From the NCBI GenBank assembly GCA_902770195.1, contig CACXSA010000037.1, positions 1-32,538 on the forward strand: a stretch of 32,538 bases of DNA, given 5' to 3'. The position numbers were made by a program, and so were the translations under genes. The DNA is from an uncultured Prevotellaceae bacterium. GTDB taxonomy: Bacteria > Bacteroidota > Bacteroidia > Bacteroidales > Bacteroidaceae. Numbering within the stretch: position 1 is the stretch's first letter; each line of letters opens with the position of its first letter. Below are positions 1 through 7,773 of this stretch, in pieces. Under the pieces are notes generated by a model. It searched no databases. It saw only the letters and a program-made list of their open reading frames with translations, and was not told where the DNA came from.

Positions 1-68
1 TGGAAGAGGGCAAGGAATTCCTGAACAACTACCGCAGCGGACTCTACGGATATACCTATTTGGAGTAA
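1..68 (+). CDS. speA: Biosynthetic arginine decarboxylase, C-terminal end (partial)
   Basis: Only the last 21 codons are in the window, read in the frame that starts at base 3 and stops with TAA at 66-68. The C-terminus reads GLYGYTYLE. From memory, SpeA-type arginine decarboxylases (PLP enzymes making agmatine for polyamine synthesis) end in a GYTYLE-like tail. The next gene is argB, eight bases after the stop, and I recall speA-argB as a common pair in Bacteroidota. The call rests on this short tail and the neighbour, so it is a reasonable inference rather than a firm identification. Confidence 0.6.
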   Translation, partial: EEGKEFLNNYRSGLYGYTYLE

Positions 69-75
69 CTAATAT

Positions 76-852
76 ATGAAGGAGAAACTAACTATCGTAA
101 AGGTAGGAGGAGCTGTAGTCGAGGACGAACTGCAGCTCTCTCAGTTATTAAAAGATTTTTCGGCTATTGAGGGTCGGAAGGTATTAGTGCATGGTGGTGG
201 AAGGAAAGCTACGAAGATGGCTGAACGCTTGGGCATTGAGACCAAGATGGTGGCTGGCAGACGCATCACAGATGCCGACATGCTGGAAGTTGTAACGATG
301 GTCTATGGTGGGTTGGTGAACAAGAACCTGGTGGCGAGACTACAGGCCAACGGTGTGAATGCCTTAGGACTGACTGGTGCGGATGCAGATGCCATACACA
401 GCCATAAGCGCCCACTGAAGAACGGAGTGGATTATGGTTTTGTGGGGGATGTTGACCAGGCTAATGGCGAGATGCTGGGCAGACTGATAGAAGCAGGCAT
501 CACACCCGTGATGGCTCCTCTGACCCACGACGGAGAAGGGCATATCCTGAATACCAACGCAGACACCATCGCATCGGAAACTGCTAAGGCGCTGGCTAAG
601 TTGTATGATGTTACACTTATCTTCTCCTTCGAAAAGAAAGGAGTTCTTCGTAATCCTGACGATGATGACAGCGTGATAGCCACCATCAATCATGCTGACT
701 TTACCCGCTATATAGCCGATGGAACAATTAGCGGAGGAATGATACCCAAGATAGAAAACGCACTCAACGCGGTGAACGCGGGCGTCTCTAAGGTAATTAT
801 CACGTTGGCAACAGCCATCGACGGCAAACATGGAACAACTATTGAAAAATAA
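76..852 (+). CDS. argB: Acetylglutamate kinase (possibly N-succinylglutamate kinase)
   Basis: This cytoplasmic amino-acid kinase phosphorylates the gamma-carboxyl of N-acylglutamate with ATP, the second step of arginine synthesis. The 258-residue length is that of the Escherichia coli enzyme. The N-terminal KVGGAVVE phosphate-binding segment, the glycine-rich HGGGRKA loop near residue 40, GLTGADADAI near residue 100 and NTNADTIASETA near residue 160 are family hallmarks. The ATG follows the speA stop by seven bases, so the two are probably co-transcribed, linking arginine synthesis and arginine decarboxylation. In Bacteroides the pathway is known to use N-succinyl rather than N-acetyl intermediates, so the true substrate here may be N-succinylglutamate. 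The sequence alone does not settle that. Confidence 0.95.
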   Translation: MKEKLTIVKVGGAVVEDELQLSQLLKDFSAIEGRKVLVHGGGRKATKMAERLGIETKMVAGRRITDADMLEVVTMVYGGLVNKNLVARLQANGVNALGLTGADADAIHSHKRPLKNGVDYGFVGDVDQANGEMLGRLIEAGITPVMAPLTHDGEGHILNTNADTIASETAKALAKLYDVTLIFSFEKKGVLRNPDDDDSVIATINHADFTRYIADGTISGGMIPKIENALNAVNAGVSKVIITLATAIDGKHGTTIEK

Positions 853-876
853 AAGAGAAAAAAATTAGAGAAAGCT

Positions 877-901
877 GTAACTTTCGTTTTCTTCAATCGT
901 C
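877..901 (+). promoter_or_regulatory. Candidate ECF-type promoter upstream of the sigma factor gene
   Basis: GTAAC at 877-881 and CGTC at 898-901 are separated by 16 bases. This matches the general -35 (GGAAC or GTAAC) and -10 (CGTC) layout of promoters read by ECF sigma factors. It lies just upstream of an ECF sigma gene that starts at 917, so autoregulation is a natural reading. The predicted leader would be only about ten bases. No housekeeping TAnnTTTG element is visible here; TAACTTTC at 878-885 is a near miss. Confidence 0.45.
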
Positions 902-916
902 ATTAAGTATAGAGAG

Positions 917-1432
917 GTGAAAAAAATCAGTTTCCAGACCGACGTCTTGCCGCTGAAAGACAAACTCTTCAGACTGGCACTCCGCATCACTCTCAACCCA
1001 GCAGAGGCTGAGGACGTGGTACAGGACACGATGCTTAAAGTATGGAACCGACGAGACCAGTGGGAACAGATAGACTCCATAGAAGCTTTCTGCTTTACCA
1101 TCTGCCGAAACCTCTCACTCGACAAGGTGCGACGCATGGGACATCAGGAACAGTCGCTGGACATAGGCCACGACCCGACAGACCACAGCTACACATCGAA
1201 CCCCGAGGAACAAGCTGTACAGCGAGACAGGGTAAAGCTGGTAAGACAACTCATCAGTCAACTACCAGAAAAGCAAAGAACCGCCATGCAGCTGCGAGAC
1301 GTGGAAGAAAAAAGCTATCGCGACATTGCCGACATCATGGGCATCACGGAAGAACAAGTGAAAATAAACATCTTCAGAGCCCGACAGACGATAAAAAAAG
1401 AATTCAAACAACAAGAAGAATATGGACTATAA
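917..1432 (+). CDS. RNA polymerase ECF-type sigma-70 factor
   Basis: A 171-residue alternative sigma factor that directs RNA polymerase to a specific promoter set. Region 2 is visible near residues 10-60, including NPAEAEDVVQDTMLKVW and the DNA-melting helix ending in CRNLSLDKVRR. Region 4 is near residues 110-165, with the recognition helix in YRDIADIMGITEEQVKI. The start is GTG at 917, chosen because MKKISFQTDVLPLKDKL then aligns with the usual short N-terminus of the family; an ATT at 902 in the same frame is a poorer option. Its 3' end overlaps the next gene by 11 bases, so the two are co-expressed and probably translationally coupled. The downstream product may be its membrane partner. 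Target genes are unknown. Confidence 0.93.
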   Translation: MKKISFQTDVLPLKDKLFRLALRITLNPAEAEDVVQDTMLKVWNRRDQWEQIDSIEAFCFTICRNLSLDKVRRMGHQEQSLDIGHDPTDHSYTSNPEEQAVQRDRVKLVRQLISQLPEKQRTAMQLRDVEEKSYRDIADIMGITEEQVKINIFRARQTIKKEFKQQEEYGL

Positions 1433-1895
1433 GTACATTGAACAGCTCATGGAGCGCTACTGGAACGCTGAGACTTCACTGGAGGAAGAAAGCATTCTGC
1501 GCAGCTTCTTCAGCCAGGAGAACATTCCGGCTGAGATGGAGCAGTGGAGGCCTCTCTTCGTTGCTGGTGGTGAGGAGCCAAAGCTGAGCGATGACTTTGA
1601 CACCCGTATCCTGACGATGATTGGCGAAGAGAACCAGCATGTCCAAGCCCAAGAGGTGAAGCTTACCCAGCGCCTGATGCCTTTGTTCAAGGCTGCTGCC
1701 GTAGTGGCTATCATCTTGACACTGGGCGGAGCCCTGCAGGCTCCGTGGGACAGCAACTGGAATGCTCCTGTCAGCGACTACACCAGTTTCCAAATTGACA
1801 CGGTCGATGTCGGAACACCCGTACAAGCTGAGAACATCATCGACAAATCGGCTGACAGCACTAGTGTGATGCTACCAGAACAGTCGAAGAATTGA
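1422..1895 (+). CDS. One-helix membrane protein, possible anti-sigma partner
   Basis: A 157-residue protein overlapping the sigma factor gene by 11 bases. The first 85 residues are acidic and hydrophilic, including RYWNAETSLEEESILRSFF, which resembles the short helical N-termini of Bacteroidota anti-sigma-like proteins. One membrane segment lies near residues 90-107 (FKAAAVVAIILTLGGAL). The last 50 residues are polar and would be periplasmic. Cytoplasmic sigma-binding domain, one helix and periplasmic tail is the layout of an anti-sigma factor, and overlap with the sigma gene supports that reading. There is no clear zinc-binding ZAS motif and no FecR domain, so the function is inferred from context. 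I do not recognise a named family. Confidence 0.7.
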   Translation: MDYKYIEQLMERYWNAETSLEEESILRSFFSQENIPAEMEQWRPLFVAGGEEPKLSDDFDTRILTMIGEENQHVQAQEVKLTQRLMPLFKAAAVVAIILTLGGALQAPWDSNWNAPVSDYTSFQIDTVDVGTPVQAENIIDKSADSTSVMLPEQSKN

Positions 1896-2007
1896 AACGA
1901 TAATTTTTCTATGCTTTCTCTATAATTTATTTAAATCACGTTTAGTTAAAACACCAGAAGCTGTGAAGCTTCGAATTCTCTCAAATTTTTCATAACATAC
2001 TAACGGA

Positions 2008-2046
2008 GAACAGGCTGCTATCTGACGAGTCAGAAGCAGCCTGTTC
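2008..2046. terminator. Long hairpin between convergent genes, likely bidirectional terminator
   Basis: GAACAGGCTGCT at 2008-2019 pairs perfectly with AGCAGCCTGTTC at 2035-2046, and TCTGA/TCAGA (2021-2025/2030-2034) extends the stem inward to a four-base loop. It sits between the plus-strand gene ending at 1895 and the minus-strand gene ending at 2071. The flanks are A/T-rich but have no long T run. The rest of the 175-bp gap holds nothing else I can recognise. Confidence 0.75.
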
Positions 2047-2070
2047 GATATTTATTCACCTTTCACTTTC

Positions 2071-2826
2071 TCAAGCTCTGCGCATCCAAAGATGGAGCTG
2101 ATAAAGTGCCGGCAAGACGATTAATAGCGAGAAGCCCACAGCCATCAAGACATGCGAGTTAGTCTGGAAGATATCGACCAGCTTGATGTCCGGGTTGGGA
2201 TACACATTATAAAGAACATAAGCCACAGAGTTGTTAGCACAATGATAAGCCATACCTGGCAATATAGACCCTGTGCGCCAATACATCCATCCCAACAACA
2301 GTCCTATCAGGAAAGCATGAGGCATCTGAGCCGGATTGAGATGACCTGCGGAGAAAAGGAGCGCGGAAAGTGCAATAGCCACCCATGGGCGATACTTGGT
2401 AAGCAAAGTCTTTAAGATAGCTCCACGGAACACTATCTCTTCAGCGACAGGTGCCAAAAGTCCTATGGTGAGATAGCCCCAGCGAGTAGATAGGAGAGTA
2501 TCAAACTCTTGCTCTACGATATTTGGCAGGTCGGGTAATTGTTCCATCATCCATGTTGACGGGATAATCAAACCCAATGCCGCTATCACGCTCCAGAAAA
2601 GAACAGACCAAGGCCGTGTAAGGAGCCATGCTCTAGACACCTCTGCCCAGCGAACACCTAAGAAGAGGGCGATAGACAACGTGCTGAACACCGCCGTAAT
2701 GGTTATCAGGAGAGCTGCCGTCATATCCGATGAACCAGTGCATAAAAGCCATACGGCAGGCATAATCAGGCTGACTGCCGCTTGTACTCCCAGAAATACG
2801 ACAAGATAAATAATCGCATTTTTCAT
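2071..2826 (-). CDS. CPBP-family intramembrane glutamic protease
   Basis: A 251-residue polytopic inner-membrane protein of the CPBP (CAAX protease and bacteriocin-processing, Abi) family. The catalytic motifs are visible: EEIVFR with Glu129, Glu130 and Arg134, FSAGHLNPAQ with His162, and a further His195 in a hydrophobic context (GMAYHCANN). About seven to eight hydrophobic segments cover the chain. The family cuts substrates within the membrane, but the substrate here cannot be deduced; bacterial members act in prenyl-protein-like processing, bacteriocin self-immunity or regulation. It is the last gene of the minus-strand run ATPase-ribF-CPBP, starting one base after the ribF stop, so it is almost certainly translated from the same transcript. 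Confidence 0.9.
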   Translation of the reverse strand: MKNAIIYLVVFLGVQAAVSLIMPAVWLLCTGSSDMTAALLITITAVFSTLSIALFLGVRWAEVSRAWLLTRPWSVLFWSVIAALGLIIPSTWMMEQLPDLPNIVEQEFDTLLSTRWGYLTIGLLAPVAEEIVFRGAILKTLLTKYRPWVAIALSALLFSAGHLNPAQMPHAFLIGLLLGWMYWRTGSILPGMAYHCANNSVAYVLYNVYPNPDIKLVDIFQTNSHVLMAVGFSLLIVLPALYQLHLWMRRA

Positions 2827-2827
2827 A

Positions 2828-3700
2828 TTATTTCTTCTTGAATAGGTTTTCTACTTGTTGAGCATCCAACTGTAACTGCCGTACCAACGCGTCTTCGTTG
2901 TCAAAACGCTGCTCGTCACGCAGTCGCTGGAAGAATTGAACGGTCATCTCACGACCATAGAGGTCTTCGTTCAGATGAAGCACATGGACCTCAAGAGTGG
3001 TATGCTGTCCATCAAAGGTAGGACGATGCCCGATGTTCATCATGGCCACATGGAACACTGGCTGGTGGTCCAAAGATACCTGTACTGCATAAACACCGGA
3101 AGCAGGAATCAACAGTCTGCCATCTACAGGAACCAGGTTGGCAGTAGGATAGCCCAGACGGGTACCGATATGCTCTCCATGTTCCACACGCCCCTCCAAC
3201 AGATACGGATGACCCAGCAAATCAGCAGCCTCAGCCACCTGACCTTCTTGTAGCAAGTTACGAATCAGCGACGAACAGACTGTCCCTTGAGCCGGTAACT
3301 GAACCACATCCATATTCAATTCATGACCATAGCGAACATAATCATCAAAGCCCTCAGTACGACCACGTCCAAAACGGTTGTCATAGCCGATGAGTAGCAC
3401 CTCCACATGCAACCGTTCCTTCAACACTTGCTGCATGAACTCGCGGGCGGTCATCTGTTTCAGCTCATCGGTAAAAGGAAGTACCTTTATATGGTCAATA
3501 CCCAACTGTCGGAGTAATGCCAGTTTATCATCCAAAGTAGTGAGCTGGGAATCCTTGCGCAACGTATGGTCGAAGGTGATAGCCATCGACTGCAGTCCAC
3601 GCTCCCTAGCCACGCGGATGACTTGCTGGAGCACAAACTGATGACCACGATGAACACCATCGAACATCCCTATGGTTGCAACATATCCTGTCTTACTCAT
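2828..3700 (-). CDS. ribF: Bifunctional riboflavin kinase / FAD synthetase
   Basis: A cytoplasmic enzyme that phosphorylates riboflavin to FMN and adenylylates FMN to FAD. The N-terminal nucleotidyltransferase half (about 1-160) has GMFDGVHRGHQF, GYDNRFGRGRTEGF and the CSSLIRNLLQEG segment. The C-terminal flavokinase half (about 165-290) has GTRLGYPTANL and TLEVHVL. The length of 290 is slightly short of the usual 305-315 residues but both domains look complete. The ATG overlaps the stop of the upstream ATPase gene in an ATGA (3697-3700), so translation is coupled. Flavin supply is a general need and gives no special link to the ATPase. Confidence 0.95.
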   Translation of the reverse strand: MSKTGYVATIGMFDGVHRGHQFVLQQVIRVARERGLQSMAITFDHTLRKDSQLTTLDDKLALLRQLGIDHIKVLPFTDELKQMTAREFMQQVLKERLHVEVLLIGYDNRFGRGRTEGFDDYVRYGHELNMDVVQLPAQGTVCSSLIRNLLQEGQVAEAADLLGHPYLLEGRVEHGEHIGTRLGYPTANLVPVDGRLLIPASGVYAVQVSLDHQPVFHVAMMNIGHRPTFDGQHTTLEVHVLHLNEDLYGREMTVQFFQRLRDEQRFDNEDALVRQLQLDAQQVENLFKKK

Positions 3701-6303
3701 ACCCTCTTTGCTGCTCTATACAACTCACCAATCAAGAGAACTGGCGAGGTACCCAAAAACATATATAACCAGCATTCCAGAGAGAGAGGTACTGTACGGA
3801 ACATGTGACCGCCAAAGGTGACGATAAGCCACTGTCCCGCCAATATCATGAGCAACACTAACAAGAAAGCCTTGCAATTCTGTAGATTCCTGAAAGCAGA
3901 ATGGCTGGAGCCCAACATACGGGCATTGAACAGGTTCCACCATTGCAACAATACAAAAATGGTGAAGAATACCGTTTGTGCCTCGTCTGGAGAGAGACCA
4001 TAGCGGATGGCTATGAAAATGGGATGAACCTCTATCAGCCAACAAAGAACACTTAGCAACAGGAAGAAGAAAAAGCCTATGAGGGTGATGCCCCACTTCA
4101 TGCCGCGATTGATGATAAAGGCATGCTGACGGAGAGGCTTCTTCCTCATCACCTCCCTACTAGGTGGCAGCGAAGCCAAAGCCATTGCTGCAAAGGTGTC
4201 CATGATGAGGTTTATCCAAAGAATCTGGGTAATCGTCAGGGGCAACTCTGTGCCAATAATGGACCCAAAGAGCACCAGCAACAATGCAGCAACATTGACT
4301 ATCAGCTGGAAGAAGATAAAACGCTGGATATTCTTATAGAGTGAACGGCCCCACATGACGGCATGAACGATGGAACCGAAGGAATCGTCTATCAGCGTGA
4401 TATCGCTAGCCTGCTTGGCAACACTTGTTCCAGAACCCAACGACAAGCCCACATGGGCACGATTCAAGGCAGGGGCATCGTTCGTGCCGTCACCCGTGAC
4501 AGCTACCACTTCCCCTCTTTGCTGCAACAGACTTACCAGACGTTGCTTATCCATAGGACGAGCCCTGGACATAACCTTCAAGTCGCCAATCACCTTCAAG
4601 GCTTCTTCGTCTGAAAGGGCTGCAAACTCGGCACCTGTCATGGTCAGGTTCTCTGCATCACTAGCGGTTTTTGAGATGATACCCGTCTGCCTTCCTATCT
4701 CCAAAGCTGTAGTCACCGTATCGCCTGTCACGATCTTCACATCAATACCTGCAAAACGACACTGCCGGATAGCCTCGGGAACCTCTGCACGCAAAGGATC
4801 ACTAATGGCTACGATGGCAAGCATGGACTGATTGACTGCAATAGCCAGTGTGCGCATGGCATGCTGTTGCCATTCAAGCAACTTATCCTCTAACCGCTGA
4901 CGTTCCTCGGCTTTCATGACACACCGCTGCATCACCACTTCGGGTGCTCCCTTGATATATTGAATATTGCCAACAGTTGTTGACATATACTTGCGCTCTG
5001 TGGAGAAAGGTTCGCGCGACGTAATCGGATACTTGTCACGCAATTCCTGATAGTCTATCTTCTGCTCTCGCAACCATCGCAACAGGGCTTGCTCGGTAGG
5101 ATTACCGACATCGTAAGTAGCTGTCGTATTCAATGCAATGGCCTTGTAAAGGTCTGAAAGGCTTGAATCCTCATTCTTTTCATTTCCGTCATTCCTTTCA
5201 TTCGCCATTTCCACCGCACTCACCGTCATACGGTTCTCGGTCAGCGTACCCGTCTTGTCCGTACAGATAACGGTGACAGCCCCCATCGTTTCAGAAGCCT
5301 GCAACTTGCGCACCAAGTTGTTCGACTTCAGCATCCTGCGCATGTTCAGCGCCAAGGCCAAAGTGACAGCCATCGGAAGACCTTCTGGAACAGCCATTAC
5401 TATCAGCGTGACAGCCATCATGAAATAGCGAAGGGTGTTATTCGCCATACCCAGATAGTCGTCAGTCTGCCATAGCTCGTTGGTCAAGATGTCGTGGCCC
5501 AAGAAAATCAGGAAACTGAGAACGGAAAGGAAACCTCCTACTTTGCTGATTAACTTAGCCAACTTGTTCAACTGAATGTTCAAAGGTGTCTTCACCCCTG
5601 TCAGTTCCGTAGCTTGACGGGCTACATGACCGATTTCCGTGGCATCGCCAACGGCAGTGACCACAAAACGGCCAGTACCACCCAACACCATTGAACTGCG
5701 AAGCACCTGATCCTTGGCATAGGTTTCATGGGTCGCAGTAAGTTCCTGATAGGCGCTGGAATCCTTGGTAAACTTGTCTGTCATAGGCTCTCCCGTCAGA
5801 CTTGACTCATCAACCTGCAGGTCAAAAGCCTCCACCAACAGACCGTCAGCCGGAATCTCATCACCGGTCTCTACAAGCACCACATCGCCTACCACAACTT
5901 CCCGCCGCGGTATCTCCAGAATCTGGCATTCACCCCCCTCGCCTTTTGAAGAAGAGCCTGTTGAGAGGTTCCTCCTCAGTACCTTGACAGGTTGCTCCTC
6001 GCCCAATTGTGTCAGCACATCAAACTTACGGGCAGCGTCACGCTCAAAATAGAAGCCAACGGTGGTGGCCAATATGACAGCGGCTATAATACCGATTGTC
6101 TCTACGAAGTCACCCTTTACGAAAGCCAGAAAGAGGGAGACCACAGCAGCAACCAACAAGATACGCACCATGGGGTCCTGGTATTTCTCCAGATATAGTT
6201 TCCACATGGACGGTCTAACAGGTGGCGTCAACACATTCTCGCCATGCTTCGCCCTGCTCTCCTCCACCTCTTTAGCAGTCAGTCCCTGATACTTTTCTTT
6301 CAT
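3697..6303 (-). CDS. Calcium-transporting P-type ATPase (PMCA/SERCA-like)
   Basis: An 868-residue inner-membrane cation pump of the P2 class. Visible motifs, numbered from the chosen ATG: actuator TGEP near 170, PEGLP in helix M4 near 306, the phosphorylation site CTDKTGTL with Asp349, and the hinge TGDGTNDAPAL. P2 ATPases with PEGLP export Ca2+ (sometimes Mn2+). I start at ATG 6303 and not at the upstream TTG (6315), because that TTG lies inside the -7 promoter element. Two stretches look like extra sequence relative to relatives I remember: residues 110-128, Ser/Gly-rich before VVVGD, and residues 367-381, Asn/Glu-rich after the phosphorylation site. Both sit in cytoplasmic loops and keep the frame. 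First gene of an operon with ribF and the CPBP protease. Confidence 0.93.
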   Translation of the reverse strand: MKEKYQGLTAKEVEESRAKHGENVLTPPVRPSMWKLYLEKYQDPMVRILLVAAVVSLFLAFVKGDFVETIGIIAAVILATTVGFYFERDAARKFDVLTQLGEEQPVKVLRRNLSTGSSSKGEGGECQILEIPRREVVVGDVVLVETGDEIPADGLLVEAFDLQVDESSLTGEPMTDKFTKDSSAYQELTATHETYAKDQVLRSSMVLGGTGRFVVTAVGDATEIGHVARQATELTGVKTPLNIQLNKLAKLISKVGGFLSVLSFLIFLGHDILTNELWQTDDYLGMANNTLRYFMMAVTLIVMAVPEGLPMAVTLALALNMRRMLKSNNLVRKLQASETMGAVTVICTDKTGTLTENRMTVSAVEMANERNDGNEKNEDSSLSDLYKAIALNTTATYDVGNPTEQALLRWLREQKIDYQELRDKYPITSREPFSTERKYMSTTVGNIQYIKGAPEVVMQRCVMKAEERQRLEDKLLEWQQHAMRTLAIAVNQSMLAIVAISDPLRAEVPEAIRQCRFAGIDVKIVTGDTVTTALEIGRQTGIISKTASDAENLTMTGAEFAALSDEEALKVIGDLKVMSRARPMDKQRLVSLLQQRGEVVAVTGDGTNDAPALNRAHVGLSLGSGTSVAKQASDITLIDDSFGSIVHAVMWGRSLYKNIQRFIFFQLIVNVAALLLVLFGSIIGTELPLTITQILWINLIMDTFAAMALASLPPSREVMRKKPLRQHAFIINRGMKWGITLIGFFFFLLLSVLCWLIEVHPIFIAIRYGLSPDEAQTVFFTIFVLLQWWNLFNARMLGSSHSAFRNLQNCKAFLLVLLMILAGQWLIVTFGGHMFRTVPLSLECWLYMFLGTSPVLLIGELYRAAKRV

Positions 6304-6312
6304 AATTGGCTG

Positions 6313-6344
6313 CAAAGGTACAATAAAATGTTAAAAACAACAAA
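6313..6344 (-). promoter_or_regulatory. Consensus promoter of the ATPase-ribF-CPBP operon
   Basis: On the minus strand TTTG (6344-6341) is followed after 20 bases by TACCTTTG (6320-6313). This is the known Bacteroidota housekeeping promoter, -33 TTTG and -7 TAnnTTTG. The ATG lies only nine bases beyond the -7 element, so the transcript should be leaderless or nearly so. Confidence 0.75.
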
Positions 6345-6382
6345 TTCTTTAATCTTTAATCTTTTATCTTTAATCTTTTTAG

Positions 6383-6409
6383 TACCTTTGCACCCGCAAA
6401 ATACATTTG
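6383..6409 (+). promoter_or_regulatory. Tandem -7 elements upstream of the tRNA
   Basis: TACCTTTG at 6383-6390 and TACATTTG at 6402-6409 both match TAnnTTTG. The second ends four bases before the mature tRNA 5' end; the first would give a short 5' leader. No TTTG stands at the ideal -33 distance of either. Upstream lies an A/T stretch of repeated CTTTAAT/CTTTTAT units (about 6347-6380). Confidence 0.55.
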
Positions 6410-6413
6410 CACT

Positions 6414-6487
6414 GGACTTGTAGCTCAGTTGGTTAGAGCAACAGACTCATAATCTGGAGGTCGTAGGTTCAAGCCCTACCTGGTCCA
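6414..6487 (+). tRNA. tRNA with CAT anticodon (elongator Met, or Ile2)
   Basis: A 74-nt cloverleaf. The acceptor strands are GGACTTG and CTGGTCC with discriminator A (one T-T mismatch at the sixth pair). The D arm is GCTCAGTTGGTTAGAGC, the anticodon loop is CTCATAA, and the T arm is GTAGG-TTCAAGC-CCTAC. No CCA is encoded. It is not an initiator tRNA: the first acceptor pair is a normal G-C and the anticodon stem lacks three G-C pairs. An elongator tRNA-Met and a tRNA-Ile read by lysidine-modified CAT cannot be told apart with certainty by eye; a TilS-identity search would decide. Confidence 0.92.
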
Positions 6488-6491
6488 CAAC

Positions 6492-6540
6492 AAAAAACAG
6501 CAACCTCCGATTCTTCGTAAGTTGCTGATTTTTCTTTTTT
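6492..6540. terminator. Bidirectional terminator between tRNA and the flavodiiron gene
   Basis: CAGCAAC (6498-6504) pairs with GTTGCTG (6521-6527). On the plus strand it is followed by a T-rich run (6529-6540), ending the tRNA transcript. On the minus strand it is followed by six T (6497-6492), ending the FprA transcript, so it works in both directions. Confidence 0.85.
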
Positions 6541-6562
6541 AAGAAATTCTAGAAGCACTCTA

Positions 6563-7747
6563 TTAACTGAGTTCCTTCAGGCGCTCAGCCATTGCACGAC
6601 CCAGGGCTTCGCACTGGGCTTTGGTTTCAGCGGTGAGGCTCTGCTTGATTTCCACGGGCTCGCCTACCTGTTCAAAATGCAGCCTCTCTTCGTTCCATCT
6701 GGCTATCTCACTGACGGCCTTGGAAGCCCATCCGTAGGAGCCAAACCATCCCAGAAGGTGATTCTTGATGTCCTTGCCAGCCAATTCAGAGAGCAATACG
6801 TCCATTTCGTGATAGAGTGCGGTGTTATAGGTGGGTGCTCCGACAATGAGTCCCTTATAGCGGAAGACGTCGCGGATGATGTAAGAGTGATGGGTCTTGG
6901 AGACATTATAGACGACGATGTTCTTCACACCAGCCTCAGAGGCAGCACGTGCAATGACCTCTGCCGCACGCTCCGTATTGCCGTACATAGTACCGTAGCA
7001 GATAACGAGTCCAGGCTCGGTCTCGTACTTGCTCAGGCGGTCGTAGATGGCTATCACCTTATTGATGTGCTCGTGCCAAACGGGACCGTGGGTGGCACAG
7101 ATATAGTCGAGCTTCACATCAGCCAGTTTCTTCAGGGCATTCTGCACGGGAGTACCATATTTACCCACAATATTGGAGTAGTAACGCTCCATCTCCAACC
7201 AGAAAGAGTCGCAATTAATCTGTGCGTCTATCACGCCACCATTCAGGGCGCCAAAGCAACCGAAGGCATCACCAGAGAAGAGGGTTGTGCCACAGAGGGT
7301 TACCATCGTTTCGGGCCAGTGAACCATCGGGGTGAGCACGAAGTTCAGCGTCTGTTTTCCCAGTTCGACGGTATCGCCATTCTTGACCTCCAGCGTACCC
7401 TCAGTAATGCCGTAGAATCCCTCCATCATCTGGAAAGTCTTCTTGTTGCCAATAATCTGAATCTCAGGATAGTATTTCTTGATGAGTGCGATGGAACCAC
7501 TGTGGTCGGGCTCCATGTGGTTGATAACGAGGTAGTCAACCTTGCGGTTGCCAATGACCTCCTGGATATGTTCGATGTACTGGGTGAAGAAATCGACCTC
7601 TACGGTATCTATCAGACACACCTTCTCGTCATCGATGATGTAGGAGTTGTAAGAAACACCATAAGGCAGCGGCCACAAGCCTTCGAATAGCGACTTATTA
7701 CGGTCGTTAACACCAACATAGTAAATGTTTTCGGTAATCTTTTGCAT
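6563..7747 (-). CDS. FprA-type flavodiiron protein (A-type flavoprotein)
   Basis: A cytoplasmic two-domain enzyme of 394 residues that reduces O2 to water (or NO to N2O) in anaerobes. The N-terminal metallo-beta-lactamase-like domain (1-245) carries the di-iron ligands: HMEPDH (His77, Glu79, Asp81, His82), His143 in MVHWPE, Asp160 in FSGDAFG and His220 in ATHGPVW. The C-terminal flavodoxin domain (246-394) starts with the FMN-binding loop YGTMYGNTE. There is no fused rubredoxin or NADH oxidoreductase, so a separate electron donor is needed. It lies 26 bases after a PfkB kinase gene and probably shares its transcript. A role in oxygen protection is inferred from the family. Confidence 0.93.
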   Translation of the reverse strand: MQKITENIYYVGVNDRNKSLFEGLWPLPYGVSYNSYIIDDEKVCLIDTVEVDFFTQYIEHIQEVIGNRKVDYLVINHMEPDHSGSIALIKKYYPEIQIIGNKKTFQMMEGFYGITEGTLEVKNGDTVELGKQTLNFVLTPMVHWPETMVTLCGTTLFSGDAFGCFGALNGGVIDAQINCDSFWLEMERYYSNIVGKYGTPVQNALKKLADVKLDYICATHGPVWHEHINKVIAIYDRLSKYETEPGLVICYGTMYGNTERAAEVIARAASEAGVKNIVVYNVSKTHHSYIIRDVFRYKGLIVGAPTYNTALYHEMDVLLSELAGKDIKNHLLGWFGSYGWASKAVSEIARWNEERLHFEQVGEPVEIKQSLTAETKAQCEALGRAMAERLKELS

Positions 7748-7773
7748 ATTGTTCTAAGTTATTTGGATAATTA

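Noticed and set aside
6304-6315. TTG start of the ATPase ORF at 6315
   Set aside because: The TTG lies in the TACCTTTG promoter element; the ATG at 6303 gives the normal MKEKYQGL start.
6414-6487. Initiator tRNA-fMet
   Set aside because: Normal G-C first acceptor pair and no triple G-C in the anticodon stem.
6677-7690. 337-codon plus-strand ORF
   Set aside because: It is the shadow of the flavodiiron gene on the other strand, with no domain pattern of its own.
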